A DNA stretch of 64,000 nucleotides from Camelus bactrianus (lineage: Eukaryota; Chordata; Mammalia; Artiodactyla; Camelidae): NCBI RefSeq assembly GCF_048773025.1, contig NC_133544.1:73693001-73757000 (forward strand), read 5' to 3'. The notes beneath the pieces were generated by a model that was given only the letters and a program-made list of their open reading frames with translations, ran no database searches and was not told where the DNA came from. Positions 62,901 through 64,000 of the stretch are shown here, piece after piece (position 1 is the first letter of the stretch; every line of letters starts with the position of its first letter). The translations under genes and the position numbers were made by a program.

Positions 62901-64000
62901 TCAGCTGTCATATTTCAGACAGTGCAAAAATGGAAACTATTTTGTTTTATATCTGACAAACCATGTAGTGTTAAGTCTGGTATCAGCAGATGATCCACTT
63001 TGGTTTGTGATTGCTCTACGGACTCAGCAGAGCAAATCTGAAGTTAGCATCTGTCTCCTAAACCAAAGGCAGTCAGAGCCTTTGACAGGTACAGTGACAA
63101 CAGGCTGTGGCTTCTAGAGCATGTATGGGAGAGTTTTCCTTATATTTTAAAGCCAAACAAAATCAGAAGTTGACAATTTACTGTGAAACATTTTGGAGCA
63201 TTTCCAGTTGTAAGTCTTAGGCTATCCAACATCCTTGTTGGTGCTTGCTGTTCTTTCTGAACTGCATTTTTTGGGGCAGTGGGACAGGAGTTCACCTTCC
63301 TATTTTATTTCCTGGGATCTTAAGTTATGGGTGGTCGTTACTGTATACTGGCTCTAATTATTCTGTGATTTGCATACCTTTACATAAGCTCAGCTTCCAG
63401 CAAAAATAGTCTTTTTAGAACTGTGAGCAGGTGTGGGGATGAAGGGAAACAATCTGTATCTTCTGTTTACATCTACCTGGTTGGCCCCCTTTTCTCTCAC
63501 CTCTCCCTTAAATCAACATTAGATTTGATTTATCCCTTATTTGTGAAAGCTCATTAAGGTCATTTAATATGTTATTTTACCTTGTTCATTCATTCATTCA
63601 ACATACATCTTACTGAAAAATACGCCAAGAATTGTGCTAGGTGTTAGAAATAACCAATTAGAATTGGACATTGTACTTACCCTTTAAAAACTCATAGTTC
63701 TTGAGGGAGACAGATACATTAAGAGCTAATTACTTCACAATGTAGGAAATACTGTAATAAACTTTTTAATCAAGCATTTGAAAAAACTCAGAGGGAAATA
63801 GGCCTTTTTTGTTGGGGGTTGCGAGGGTAGATCGTCAAAAAGTTTAGTTCGTAGCGTGACTGCTCTTTTCAGGACTGAGTAGGATTTAAACCTGTAGTTC
63901 CCTTCCAAAGATGGAAAGGGCATCTCTTCTTAAGACTAGAAGGTGGTGCTTCACATACATGGATTTAACTACACAGCTTGGTGAATATCCAAAAAGATCA

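Larger units (their letters stand above)
48122..64000 (+). other. STARD9: STARD9 intron 3 (at least 15.9 kb, runs off the window)
   Basis: All remaining sequence. It carries a Tigger1 derivative with a nested L1, old L1M fragments, MER20, MIR and L2 copies and two camelid SINEs. 48130-49140, 54400-55050, 55150-56250 and 63000-64000 show nothing I can name apart from short low-complexity runs. Confidence 0.8.

Noticed and set aside
48122-64000. Search for the next STARD9 exon (P-loop, GQTGSGKT type)
   Set aside because: No frame on the plus strand carries the motif or the expected neighbouring residues, so the exon lies beyond the window.

Overview
The window is mammalian nuclear DNA: compact exons with GT-AG introns, two CpG islands, and the usual background of MIR, L2, L1 and hAT/Tigger fossils. 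It is probably a camelid. Four tRNA-derived SINEs have a head of the camelid Vic-1 type (a decayed tRNA-like box A/B, then a 'cctgggtt-aatccccagtacc' box), and several L1 3' ends are of the artiodactyl kind. The species call rests on recalled repeat families and was not searched.

Layout, left to right. (1) SNAP23, plus strand: all six coding exons (5776-17782), giving 211 residues like the human protein; the 5' noncoding promoter exon lies upstream of the window. A processed RPL10 pseudogene sits antisense in its 7.6-kb intron. (2) A roughly 3-kb tail-to-tail intergenic gap of old repeats and one SINE. (3) LRRC57, minus strand (27027 down to 23070): five coding exons, 239 residues. (4) A CpG-island bidirectional promoter with a perfect CRE and a 16-bp perfect palindrome. 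(5) HAUS2, plus strand (27433-37200): six coding exons, 235 residues. (6) About 2 kb of L2-rich intergenic DNA. (7) The CpG-island promoter of STARD9, which carries a tandemly duplicated CCAAT + GC-box module, then the first three coding exons of STARD9 (41363-48121). The rest of the window, about 15.9 kb, is STARD9 intron 3; the exon with the kinesin P-loop is not reached.

The gene order SNAP23 - LRRC57 (reverse) - HAUS2 - STARD9 is that of human 15q15. SNAP23 is a Qbc-SNARE for plasma-membrane exocytosis; LRRC57 is a small leucine-rich-repeat protein of unclear role; HAUS2 is an augmin subunit; STARD9 is a giant kinesin-3 acting at centrosomes and spindles. HAUS2 and STARD9 share a mitotic theme, but nothing in the sequence shows joint regulation.

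I see no undescribed gene system. The most notable points are the duplicated STARD9 promoter module, the palindrome + CRE arrangement between LRRC57 and HAUS2, a weak splice donor in LRRC57, and a nested transposon stratigraphy: a truncated L1 inside a Tigger1 derivative, plus two L1 insertions under 80 bp that retain target-site duplications.
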